From positions 1-27,785 of the forward strand of contig CAXSAX010000042.1 in assembly GCA_964235495.1 (NCBI GenBank): DNA of 27,785 nucleotides. Reading direction: 5' to 3'. The notes under the pieces are model-generated. The model saw only the letters and a program-made list of their open reading frames with translations. It was not told the origin of the DNA and did not search any database. Within the stretch, counting starts at the first letter, position 1. Each line of letters starts with the position of its first letter. Below, piece after piece: positions 1 through 7,082 of the stretch. The position numbers and the translations under genes are program-made. The stretch is from LMUY01 sp964235495 (lineage in GTDB: Bacteria; Pseudomonadota; Alphaproteobacteria; Acetobacterales; Acetobacteraceae).

Positions 1-372
1 CCGGTGGCCGGCAGCATCGTGCGGGTGTTCGGCGAACCCGGCGACGCCGGGCCGGCCACGGGGCTGTCCTACGGCGCGCCGCCGGCCGCCCGGGTGTCCG
101 CGCCGTGCGGCGGCCGGGTGGTGTTCGCCGGGCCGTTCCGCTCGTTTGGCCAGCTGATGATCATCGATTGCGGCGGCGGCGCGCACTTCGTGCTGTCCGG
201 GCTGGACCGGCTGGACGTGGCGGTGGGCCGCCCGGTGCAGGCCGGCGAGCCGATCGGCGTCATGCCGGCCTGGGACCCGCGCACCCCGGGCAGCCGCCCG
301 CTGCTGTATGTCGAGCTGCGCCAGGGCGGCCAGCCGGTCAATCCCGCACCTTATTTGCGGGCGCGCTCGTGA
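1..372 (+). CDS. envC: Murein hydrolase activator EnvC-like, C-terminal LytM (M23) domain, 5' truncated by window edge
   Basis: The reading frame is open from the first base and ends in TGA, so only the C-terminal 123 residues are present. They form the end of a LytM/M23 fold: a beta-rich stretch with GRVVFAG, FGQLMIIDCGGG and a closing LLYVELRQGGQPVNPAPYL. In catalytic M23 enzymes the last strand carries an HxH zinc motif; here that place reads LYVELR, so a zinc ligand is missing. That is the known state of EnvC, a periplasmic non-catalytic activator of cell-wall amidases. The protease gene ctpA follows 77 bases downstream on the same strand, a neighbourhood common in alphaproteobacteria. 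The N-terminal coiled coil expected of EnvC lies outside the window, so an NlpD-like or other degenerate M23 protein cannot be fully excluded. Confidence 0.82.
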   Translation, partial: PVAGSIVRVFGEPGDAGPATGLSYGAPPAARVSAPCGGRVVFAGPFRSFGQLMIIDCGGGAHFVLSGLDRLDVAVGRPVQAGEPIGVMPAWDPRTPGSRPLLYVELRQGGQPVNPAPYLRARS

Positions 373-449
373 CGGTGGCGGCAGGCAGCCTTATGTGGGA
401 CGGTGGCCGGGCGAACTGCGCCGGGATGGCGCCGAGAAGGTAGGGTGGC

Positions 450-1835
450 ATGAAGTTCCGTTCCGGGCTGCTGGTTGGCACAGCCTTCCTCGTCGGTGTC
501 GCGGTGGGCCCCGCCACCGGCGTGTTCACCGGCCGCTTCTGGCCCGTGCAGTCGGCGCTGGCGCAGGACAGCAGCCGCGGCGACACCTACCGGCTGCTGC
601 AATTGTTCGGCGACGTGTTCGACCGCATCCGGGCGGAGTACGTGGAGCCGGTCAACGACCGCGACCTGATCGAGAACGCCATCAACGGCATGCTGACCGG
701 GCTCGACCCGCACAGCTCCTATATGAACGCCAAGGCGTTCAAGGACATGCAGGTGCAGACCCACGGCGAGTTCGGCGGCCTGGGCCTCGAGGTCACGCAG
801 GACAACGGCATCATCAAGGTCATCTCGCCGATCGACGACACGCCCGCCTCGCGCGCCGGCATCAAGTCCGGCGACCTGATCACCACCATCGACAGCGCCA
901 CCGTGCAGGGCATGTCGCTGAACGACGCGGTGGACAAGATGCGCGGCCCGCCCAACAGCAGCATCCACCTGGTGCTCAAGCGCGAGGGGGTGGACAAGCC
1001 GGTCGAGCTGACCCTGCAGCGCGAGCTGATCCACATCCAGGTCGTGAAGAGCCACCTGGAGGGCGATATCGGCTACGTCCGGCTCACCCAATTCAACGAG
1101 CAGACCGACGCCGGCCTGCGCGCCGCCATCGCCAAGTTCCGCCAGCAGATCGGCGACCGGCTGGAAGGCATCGTGCTCGACCTGCGCAACAACCCCGGCG
1201 GGCTGCTGGACCAGGCGATCTCGGTGTCCGACGACTTCATCAACCAGGGCGAGATCGTCTCCACCCGGGCGCGCCATTCGGACGACAGCCAGCGCTGGAA
1301 CGCCAAGGCCGGCGACATCACCGGCGGGCTGCCGGTGGTGGTGCTGACCAACAGCGGCAGCGCCTCGGCCAGCGAGATCGTCGCAGGCGCGCTGCAGGAC
1401 GACCACCGGGCGATCATCCTGGGGGAGCGCACCTTCGGCAAGGGCTCGGTGCAGACGGTGATCCCGCTGCCCGGCAACGGCGCCATGCGGCTGACCACGG
1501 CGCGCTACTACACGCCGTCCGGCCGCTCCATCCAGGGGCTCGGCATCGCGCCGGACATCCCCGTGGCCGAGAGCCGGACGGAGGTGGCGCATTTCGGCCC
1601 GGAGCGCGAGGCGGACCTGAACCACATCATCACCAACCAGGGCGGCACCCCGCCCGCCGCCGGCGCCGGGCCGCGCACCGACCTGCCGGCGGTCGCCGCC
1701 AGCATCCCCAAGCTGCCGCCGGAAACCTGGCCCGCCTTCGACGCGGCCAAGCCGGACACCGACTTCCAGCTGCAGCAGGGCCTGGTCGTCGTGCGCGCCA
1801 TGGCGGCGCAGCAGCAACGGCACGCCAACCGCTAG
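450..1835 (+). CDS. ctpA: Carboxy-terminal processing protease CtpA, peptidase family S41A
   Basis: This 461-residue protein begins with a signal peptide (hydrophobic residues about 6-25, likely cleavage after SALAQ near 39), so it acts in the periplasm. A PDZ domain spans about residues 100-185 and the S41 catalytic core about 200-375. The catalytic serine is Ser306 in the SGSASASEI motif and the general-base lysine is Lys331 in FGKGS. Their 25-residue spacing equals that of E. coli Prc Ser452/Lys477. LRNNPGGLLD is the usual substrate-pocket motif. The Gly/Ala/Pro-rich tail after about 395 is typical of alphaproteobacterial members. The ATG at 450 has AGGG four bases upstream. The gene follows an EnvC-like gene and is separated by one base from the next gene, so the three are probably co-transcribed. 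In Pseudomonas, CtpA degrades M23 hydrolases; a similar role here is inference. Confidence 0.95.
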   Translation: MKFRSGLLVGTAFLVGVAVGPATGVFTGRFWPVQSALAQDSSRGDTYRLLQLFGDVFDRIRAEYVEPVNDRDLIENAINGMLTGLDPHSSYMNAKAFKDMQVQTHGEFGGLGLEVTQDNGIIKVISPIDDTPASRAGIKSGDLITTIDSATVQGMSLNDAVDKMRGPPNSSIHLVLKREGVDKPVELTLQRELIHIQVVKSHLEGDIGYVRLTQFNEQTDAGLRAAIAKFRQQIGDRLEGIVLDLRNNPGGLLDQAISVSDDFINQGEIVSTRARHSDDSQRWNAKAGDITGGLPVVVLTNSGSASASEIVAGALQDDHRAIILGERTFGKGSVQTVIPLPGNGAMRLTTARYYTPSGRSIQGLGIAPDIPVAESRTEVAHFGPEREADLNHIITNQGGTPPAAGAGPRTDLPAVAASIPKLPPETWPAFDAAKPDTDFQLQQGLVVVRAMAAQQQRHANR

Positions 1836-1836
1836 G

Positions 1837-2898
1837 ATGGCCAGGCTGCCAGGTTGGTGGGTGCCGGGCTGGCGGGCGCTCGGCGTGACCTGGCTCGCCG
1901 CCGCCGGGCTGACCGGGCTGGGCGCTGCGGCGTTGCAGGCCATGGGGCCGGCCAAGCCCCCGCTCACCGCGTCGCACGTCCCGGCCGCGGCCACGGCGCT
2001 GCCGCCCGCAGCGGTGATGCTGCCGGGTCCCGCCGCCCCGTCCCGGTCGGCGGCGGACCCGATCCCGGAGCCGCAGGCCGCGCTGCTGCAGCCAGCCCCC
2101 GATTTCCCCGGCGCCATGCTGCCCCGCATCGCGGCGGACGGCCAGACCTCCGCGCAGGCCTACGCCCGCCTGGCCGACCCGGCGGACAAGCGGCCCCGGG
2201 TGGCGATGCTGGTGGTGGGGCTCGGGCTGTCCGCCGCCGACACCCATGCCGCGATCGAGGCGCTGCCGGCGGCGGTCTCGCTCGGCGTGTCGCCCTACGC
2301 GCACGACGCCCAGGGCGTGGTCACCGAGGCGCACGCCCATGGCCACGAGGTGCTCGTCACCCTGCCGATGGAGAGCCAGGGATATCCGTTGAACCAGTCC
2401 GGGCCGCACGCGCTGATGACCGGCGCCGACCCGGCGGACAACGCGCGCAACCTTGAATGGGTGCTGTCCCGCATGCAGGGCGAAGTGGGCGTCACCGGCG
2501 CGTCCGACGGGCTGCTGGGCGAGCGCTTCGCCGAGACGCCCGCCGCGTTTGGCCCCGTGCTGCAGGACCTGGCCGCGCGTGGGCTGCTCTACGTCGATCC
2601 CCATCCCGGCGCCGCAGCCCCCGGCGCCGCGGTGGCCGTGTCCTTGGTGGTGGACGACCCGGCGGAGCGCGCCGCCCTCGATGCCAAGCTGGCCGCCCTG
2701 GAGCAGCGGGCGCGAGACAACGGGGCGGCGGTCGGCCTGGCGGGCCCGCTGCGCCCCATGACGGTGGAGCGGATCGCGAGCTGGGCGCGCGGGCTGGACG
2801 GGCGCGGCCTGGCGCTGGTGCCGGTCAGCGCCCTCGCCTCCCGCCCCGCGGCGGCCCCGGCGCCCACGGCTTCTGTGCCCACGGCTTCGGCACGATGA
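1837..2898 (+). CDS. Divergent polysaccharide deacetylase family protein (YibQ-like)
   Basis: This 353-residue protein has an N-terminal hydrophobic segment (about residues 14-34, signal peptide or anchor), then an Ala/Pro-rich linker to about residue 100. From RVAMLVVGLGLS onward it is a divergent polysaccharide deacetylase domain. Recognisable parts are the VSLGVSPYA strand, the HGHEVLVTLPMES loop, a TGASDGLLGERF segment and a GLLYVDPHP strand. The family has a NodB-like fold but lacks the normal metal-binding motifs, and its activity is unknown. The usual alphaproteobacterial position is next to envC and ctpA, as here, which suggests a role in peptidoglycan or envelope remodelling (inference). 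The ATG lies one base after the ctpA stop and the TGA overlaps the next ATG (ATGA at 2895-2898), so translation is probably coupled on both sides. The Ala/Pro/Thr-rich C-terminus is low complexity. Confidence 0.88.
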   Translation: MARLPGWWVPGWRALGVTWLAAAGLTGLGAAALQAMGPAKPPLTASHVPAAATALPPAAVMLPGPAAPSRSAADPIPEPQAALLQPAPDFPGAMLPRIAADGQTSAQAYARLADPADKRPRVAMLVVGLGLSAADTHAAIEALPAAVSLGVSPYAHDAQGVVTEAHAHGHEVLVTLPMESQGYPLNQSGPHALMTGADPADNARNLEWVLSRMQGEVGVTGASDGLLGERFAETPAAFGPVLQDLAARGLLYVDPHPGAAAPGAAVAVSLVVDDPAERAALDAKLAALEQRARDNGAAVGLAGPLRPMTVERIASWARGLDGRGLALVPVSALASRPAAAPAPTASVPTASAR

Positions 2899-3395
2899 GC
2901 CTGCTGCCCTACCGCCCGAACGTCGGCGCCGCGCTGTTCAACCGGCAGGGCCAGGTGTTCATCGGCCGCCGCGCCAGCCTGGCGCGTGCCGAGGGCGCCG
3001 CCGGCTGGCAGCTGCCGCAGGGCGGCATCGACGCCGGGGAGCAGCCGGAGGTGGCAGTGCTGCGCGAGCTGGCGGAGGAGATCGGCACCGGCAACGCCAC
3101 CATCCTCGGCCATCACCCCGACTGGCTGAGCTACGACCTGCCGGCGCACCTGGTCGGCAAGTCGCTGGGCGGCCACTACCGCGGGCAGCGGCAGCGCTGG
3201 TTCGCCCTGCGCTTCGAGGGGCAGGACGCGGATATCCGGCTGGACGCCGACCCACACCCCGAGTTCGACGCCTGGCGCTGGGCGGAGCTGGCTGAGCTGC
3301 CGGAGCTGGGGCCGCCGTTCAAGCGGGCGACCTACCAGATCTTGGCGGCGTCGTTTGCCCGCTTTTCTGGCCCGCATCTCAAGCCACAAACCTAG
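2895..3395 (+). CDS. rppH: RNA pyrophosphohydrolase RppH (Nudix hydrolase)
   Basis: This 166-residue cytoplasmic enzyme carries a complete Nudix box at about residues 43-65 (GGIDAGEQPEVAVLRELAEEIG), with the REL.EE metal-binding core. The N-terminal YRPNVGAALFNRQGQVFIGRR and the GWQLPQGGI lead-in are characteristic of RppH/Ap4A hydrolases, as is the GQRQRWFALRF strand. RppH removes pyrophosphate from the 5' end of mRNAs and so starts decay. In some alphaproteobacteria the orthologue also cleaves diadenosine polyphosphates. The frame is open far upstream, but the ATG at 2895 overlaps the preceding stop as ATGA, and the conserved N-terminus begins right there, so this start is preferred. It is the last gene of the envC-ctpA group and meets the tetR gene tail to tail 18 bases later. 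Confidence 0.93.
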   Translation: MSLLPYRPNVGAALFNRQGQVFIGRRASLARAEGAAGWQLPQGGIDAGEQPEVAVLRELAEEIGTGNATILGHHPDWLSYDLPAHLVGKSLGGHYRGQRQRWFALRFEGQDADIRLDADPHPEFDAWRWAELAELPELGPPFKRATYQILAASFARFSGPHLKPQT

Positions 3396-3413
3396 GGCGT
3401 GACCGCCAGGCGT

Positions 3414-3995
3414 TCAGGTGCCCCGGCATGCGGCGGCGATGACGGCGCTGAGGCGGTGCACGGCGGCGCAGTAGCCAGCTTCGTCCTGCGCTTCGTGCTT
3501 GAGCCCGGCGGCCGCGATGGCCAGGAACGCGCCAAAGCCATCCGCCCCGCCGAACACGCCCAAATCGGCGCCGTCGCGCTCCATCTCGCGGGCCCGGTGC
3601 GCCAGGAGCAGCTTGAAACGCTCGTCCAGGTCCTGGCCATGGGTGCGCGCAAGGTCGGCTTCGGCCGCCAGCAGAGCCGCGCCGTGCGGTGATGCGTGGA
3701 GCAGCCTGAAGAACACGAGGTCCTTGGCGAGGATCGTGGCCTCCAGGTTGGCCGCCAGGCCGCGCGCAGGCTGCCAAGCCGCCTGGGCCATCGCCAGCGC
3801 CCGCTCGACCAGCCAGCCGGCGATGGCCTTGGAGAGGGCCTGCTTGTCGCTGAAGCGCAGGTAGAGGGTCGCCCGCGAGATGCCTGCCTCGGCCGCCACC
3901 TCGGCCATGCTGGTGCGCCGCAGGCCCTGGCGGCCGAACAGGGTCATGGCGGCCTGGAGCACCCGCACGTTGACATCGTCGGACTGATTGGACAT
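3414..3995 (-). CDS. TetR/AcrR family transcriptional regulator
   Basis: This 193-residue protein has a classic N-terminal TetR DNA-binding domain, residues about 8-55. It runs from a first helix with AAMTLFGRQGLRRTSM to the helix-turn-helix MAEVAAEAGISRATLYLRFSDKQAL. The C-terminal two thirds is an all-helical ligand-binding/dimerisation domain that I cannot assign to a named subtype. The gene is divergent from an SDR reductase gene with only 48 bases between start codons, and inverted repeats occupy that gap. The simplest reading is a local repressor of itself and the SDR gene, induced by a small molecule; the ligand is not deducible. The ATG at 3995 is inside one of the inverted repeats. 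Confidence 0.93.
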   Translation of the reverse strand: MSNQSDDVNVRVLQAAMTLFGRQGLRRTSMAEVAAEAGISRATLYLRFSDKQALSKAIAGWLVERALAMAQAAWQPARGLAANLEATILAKDLVFFRLLHASPHGAALLAAEADLARTHGQDLDERFKLLLAHRAREMERDGADLGVFGGADGFGAFLAIAAAGLKHEAQDEAGYCAAVHRLSAVIAAACRGT

Positions 3996-4021
3996 TAATA
4001 GTCCATATTGTCTAGTTGGAC
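3989..4021. promoter_or_regulatory. Candidate TetR operator region between tetR and the SDR gene
   Basis: The AT-rich gap between the divergent starts holds overlapping inverted repeats. TGGAC at 3989-3993 pairs with GTCCA at 4001-4005 (7-base spacer). That GTCCA also pairs with TGGAC at 4017-4021 (11-base spacer). A third, imperfect palindrome, TAGTCCATATTGTCTA at 3999-4014, matches its reverse complement at 12 of 16 positions. TetR-family dimers usually bind palindromes of about 15-20 bp, so each is a reasonable site. Binding here would cover the tetR start codon and the region just upstream of the SDR gene, fitting repression of both. Which palindrome is the real operator cannot be decided from sequence alone. 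Confidence 0.55.
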
Positions 4022-4043
4022 GGGCAATGCAAGGAGGGTCTCC

Positions 4044-5075
4044 ATGACGGATCGGGGTCTGGTGCTCGTCACCGGGGGGTCGGGCTACATTGCTGCTTTT
4101 TGCATGGCGCAGTTGCTGAACGAAGGCTGGCGCGTGCGCACGACGGTTCGAAGCCTGTCACGCGAGGCGGAGGTGCGGAAGACGCTCGGCAAGCTGTGCA
4201 CGGCAGGCGACCGGCTTGAGGTGGTGATGGCCGACCTGAACGCCGACGCCGGCTGGCGGGAGGCTGCGCGCGGCTGCAGCTACGTTCTCCACGTCGCCTC
4301 GCCGCTGCCTTCCAGCAACCCGAAGCACGACGACGACCTGGTGCGCCCGGCGCGGGACGGGGCGTTGCGCGTCCTCGCCGCTGCGCGCGACGAGGGGGTG
4401 CGGCGCGTGGTGATGACCGCCTCGACGGCCGCGATCGCCTATGGCCACGGCGGGCGGGAAGCGCCGTTCACTGAAGCGGATTGGTCCGACGAGACAAACC
4501 GGGCCGACAGCTCCGCCTATGAGCGGTCCAAGACCATCGCGGAGCGGGCAGCGTGGGACTGGCTAAAGCGGGAGGGCGGGACGCTCGAGCTGGTGACGAT
4601 CAACCCGGGCGCCGTGCTGGGGCCGGTTCTCGGGCAGGACTTCTCCGCGTCGATCGACATCGTCAAGAAGCTGATGGATGGCTCGCTGCCGGGGCTGCCC
4701 AAGTTCGGCTGGCCTCTGGTGGACGTGCGCGACATCGCGGACCTGCACTGCCGCGCGATGCTGGAGCCCAAGGCGGCCGGGCAGCGCTACATCGGCGCCG
4801 GGCCGTTCTACTGGATGGCGGACGTGGCGCGCGTGCTGAGGGAACGCGTTCCGCTTGCCAAGCGGGTGCCGCGCCGCACGCTGCCGAACTGGGTGGTGCG
4901 CCTGTCCGCGATCGTCGATCCGGTCGTGCGCGACCGGCTGTTCGAGTTGGCCAAGTTGCGCCCGGTCTCGTCCGACAAAGCCAAGCGGGAGCTTGGATGG
5001 ACGCTGAGGTCCAACGACGACGCCATCGTTGCCACGGCGGAGAGCCTGTTGGCTCAGGGCCTGGTCAAGGCCTGA
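4044..5075 (+). CDS. Extended SDR: NAD(P)-dependent epimerase / dihydroflavonol-4-reductase-like protein
   Basis: This 343-residue protein has the Rossmann nucleotide-binding motif TGGSGYIA at residues 10-17. Ser127 (MTAST) and the YxxxK pair Tyr159/Lys163 (YERSK) form the catalytic residues. NPGAVLGP and the C-terminal KAKRELGW substrate-side motif are typical of the dihydroflavonol reductase/cinnamoyl-CoA reductase-like branch of extended SDRs. These enzymes reduce aldehydes or ketones, or epimerise sugars; the substrate here is unknown. The frame extends upstream to a TTG at 4008, but the ATG at 4044 has a near-perfect AAGGAGG at 4031-4037 and begins the conserved domain, so it is chosen. 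The divergent TetR-type gene suggests inducible expression, perhaps for detoxification of a reactive carbonyl (inference). Confidence 0.88.
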   Translation: MTDRGLVLVTGGSGYIAAFCMAQLLNEGWRVRTTVRSLSREAEVRKTLGKLCTAGDRLEVVMADLNADAGWREAARGCSYVLHVASPLPSSNPKHDDDLVRPARDGALRVLAAARDEGVRRVVMTASTAAIAYGHGGREAPFTEADWSDETNRADSSAYERSKTIAERAAWDWLKREGGTLELVTINPGAVLGPVLGQDFSASIDIVKKLMDGSLPGLPKFGWPLVDVRDIADLHCRAMLEPKAAGQRYIGAGPFYWMADVARVLRERVPLAKRVPRRTLPNWVVRLSAIVDPVVRDRLFELAKLRPVSSDKAKRELGWTLRSNDDAIVATAESLLAQGLVKA

Positions 5076-5137
5076 CACCTACGCCGCCGCGTCGTCTCTC
5101 GGCTCAGGGAGCACAGGCGGGCCGCTGGCCTTCCAGG

Positions 5138-6046
5138 TCAAGCCCGGATTAGCGTCCCGATCCCGCTCTGCAAGAACATCTCCAGCAGACAGGCGTGCGG
5201 CAGCTTGCCATCCAGGATCACCGCCGCCTTCACCCCCTGGCGCACGGCCTCCACGCAGGTCTGCACCTTGGGGATCATGCCGCCGCTGATGACGCCGCTG
5301 GCGCAATGCCGCTCCACGTCGGCCACCGTCAGCTCGGGGATCAGCGCCTTGTCGCCGTCCAGCACGCCGGGCACGTCCGTCAGCATCAGCAGCCGCTTGG
5401 CGCCCAGCGCCCCGGCCACCGCGCCGGCCACCGTGTCGGCGTTGATGTTGTAGATATGGCCGTCATCGCCGTAGCCCACGGGGGCGATCACCGGGATGAT
5501 GCCAGCGCCGGTCAGGGCGTGGATGACGCGCACGTCGATCTCCGCCGGCTCCCCCACGAAGCCGAGGTCCAGCTCGCGCTCGATGCGGCTGCCCGGGTCC
5601 TTCACCGTGCGGGACAGCTTGCGGGCGCGGATCAGTCCGCCATCCCGTCCCGAGATGCCCACGGCCAGCGCGCCGGCCGCGTTGATCAGCCCGGCAATGT
5701 GCTTGTTGACCGTCCCGGACAGGACCATCTCGACCACTTCCACCATGGCCGCATCCGTCACCCGCAGGCCATCGACGAAGGTGGACTGGATGGCGAGGCG
5801 GGACAGCATGGCGTTGATCTGCGGGCCGCCGCCGTGCACCACCACCGGGTTCACCCCCACCTGCTTCAGCAGCGCGATGTCCCGGCCGAAGCCCATCGCC
5901 AAATCCTGCTCGCCCATGGCGTGGCCGCCGTATTTCACCACCACCGTCGCCCCGGCATAGCGCCGCATGTAGGGCAGCGCATGGACCAGGATGCGGGCCT
6001 GCTCGGCCGGATCGGCCTGGATGTATTCCTCAATGGCAGCGCTCAT
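5138..6046 (-). CDS. argB: Acetylglutamate kinase
   Basis: This 302-residue cytoplasmic enzyme phosphorylates N-acetylglutamate in the second step of arginine biosynthesis. The amino-acid kinase fold is clear: VVVKYGGHAM near residue 36, VVVHGGGPQINAML in the substrate/ATP region, DGLRVTD, ISGRDGGLI, NINADTVAGAVAGAL and MLTDVPGVL. The late GGMIPKVQTCVEAVRQGV segment is the usual ATP-binding helix. Length is normal for the family. The start ATG at 6046 gives the standard alphaproteobacterial N-terminus. It is the last gene of the minus-strand rpmH-to-argB run, 52 bases after engB, and ends tail to tail with the SDR gene. I see no convincing terminator in the 62-base convergent gap. Confidence 0.97.
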   Translation of the reverse strand: MSAAIEEYIQADPAEQARILVHALPYMRRYAGATVVVKYGGHAMGEQDLAMGFGRDIALLKQVGVNPVVVHGGGPQINAMLSRLAIQSTFVDGLRVTDAAMVEVVEMVLSGTVNKHIAGLINAAGALAVGISGRDGGLIRARKLSRTVKDPGSRIERELDLGFVGEPAEIDVRVIHALTGAGIIPVIAPVGYGDDGHIYNINADTVAGAVAGALGAKRLLMLTDVPGVLDGDKALIPELTVADVERHCASGVISGGMIPKVQTCVEAVRQGVKAAVILDGKLPHACLLEMFLQSGIGTLIRA

Positions 6047-6098
6047 GCTGGCAGGCCCTCCCGGAACGGGCGGACCTAACGGCGTGGGCGCGCCCCGG

Positions 6099-6794
6099 TC
6101 AAGCCGCCAGGGCCGCGAGGCTGGCCCGCAATAGGTCGATGCCTGCGCCGTCCGTGCTGCTGGTGATGGCGACGGCGGGAAAGGCCGCGCCGTGCTGCCG
6201 GGTGAGCGCCAGGATCTCCGCCTGCTTGGCTTCCAGCGCGCGGGGCCGCACGTCGTCCGCCTTGGTCAGCACGCACTGGTAAGTCACGGCGGCGCGGTCC
6301 ATCAGGTCCATTACCGCGATGTCGGAGGCCTTTACCTCGATCCGCGCGTCCAGCAGCAGCAGCACCCGGCGCAGGGTGGGGCGGCCGCGCAGGTACTCGA
6401 ACATCAGGCCCTGCCAGTCCTCTTTCACCGACTTGGCCGCCTGCGCGTAGCCGTAGCCCGGCATATCGACCAGCGTCAGCCGGCCGCCGAGGTCGAAGAA
6501 GTTGAGCTGCCGGGTGCGCCCCGGCGTGTTGGAGGCGCGCGCCAGGGCGTGGTGCCCCACCAGGGCATTGATGAGCGACGACTTGCCCACGTTGGAGCGG
6601 CCGGCGAATGCCACCTCCGTGCCCGAAGGCGGCGGCAATTGGTCCAGGCGCTGGGCGGCGAAGAAAAACCGGCACGGGGCGGCGAACAGCAGCCGCCCGG
6701 GTTCTAGATCGACCTCTTCCGCATCTGCAAGCGACTCAGCGGGGCTTTCCAGACCTGTGTCGCCATCGGGATCACAAGGTTCATCACTTATCAT
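6099..6794 (-). CDS. engB: Ribosome biogenesis GTP-binding protein EngB (YsxC/YihA)
   Basis: The 231-residue protein contains the TRAFAC GTPase motifs in order: G1 GRSNVGKSS, the TPGRT switch I region, G3 DMPGYG, G4 TKAD and a G5-like ITSS. FAGRSNVGKSSLINAL and FFDLGGRLTLVDMPGYGYA are diagnostic of EngB, which is needed for 50S subunit maturation. The homologous region starts around residue 31 (EPGRLLFA). The first 30 residues are acidic and poorly conserved, and their DNA is AT-richer than the rest, so a later start is possible. The ATG at 6792-6794 overlaps the end of the small upstream ORF by 11 bases, which suggests translational coupling. Its position between yidC and argB is the usual alphaproteobacterial order. 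Confidence 0.95.
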   Translation of the reverse strand: MISDEPCDPDGDTGLESPAESLADAEEVDLEPGRLLFAAPCRFFFAAQRLDQLPPPSGTEVAFAGRSNVGKSSLINALVGHHALARASNTPGRTRQLNFFDLGGRLTLVDMPGYGYAQAAKSVKEDWQGLMFEYLRGRPTLRRVLLLLDARIEVKASDIAVMDLMDRAAVTYQCVLTKADDVRPRALEAKQAEILALTRQHGAAFPAVAITSSTDGAGIDLLRASLAALAA

Positions 6795-7038
6795 GACTGA
6801 ATTTATCCTGCCGCGCTTTGGATCGCCACGCCCACCGCAAGCCGCGCAGCGTATCGAATGCTAGAAGTCGCTGCCGTGGCTGATAACCATTGCGATAAAC
6901 TTCTTGCAGCGACGTATGGCATCTCTGATCAACAGTAGCACCGAAACGCTGCTTTTTGATAGAATAGTAAGCTAATGCGTTTGCCCAGTTACGGACCAGA
7001 ACGTACTTTAGCGGTCGAAACCGGCGTTGCTTTTTCAT
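6784..7038 (-). CDS. Unrecognised basic 84-residue protein inserted between yidC and engB
   Basis: This is an 84-codon ATG-initiated frame in the 45-base-spaced gap after yidC, overlapping the engB start by 11 bases. The predicted protein is strongly basic and aromatic (starts MKKQRRFRPLKYVLVRNWAN, rich in Arg, Lys, Tyr, Trp) with no clear signal peptide or membrane span. I do not recognise a domain. It faintly recalls the C-terminal helices of some bacterial glycosyltransferases, but this is only an impression. Codons such as TTA, TAT, TCT, AAA and GAT are frequent here although rare in neighbours, so base composition points to foreign or relic DNA. No good ribosome binding site precedes the ATG. 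It may be a real small gene, a remnant of a larger one, or a chance frame in an AT-rich insert. Confidence 0.5.
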   Translation of the reverse strand: MKKQRRFRPLKYVLVRNWANALAYYSIKKQRFGATVDQRCHTSLQEVYRNGYQPRQRLLAFDTLRGLRWAWRSKARQDKFSHDK

Positions 7039-7082
7039 ACATGCTTACACGTGGCGTCTAGGCTCATGCGTAAAGCCCTGCT

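Noticed and set aside
351..2129. A minus-strand open frame of about 590 codons antisense to ctpA
   Set aside because: Val/Gln/His/Arg-rich shadow of the ctpA reading frame with no motif of its own.
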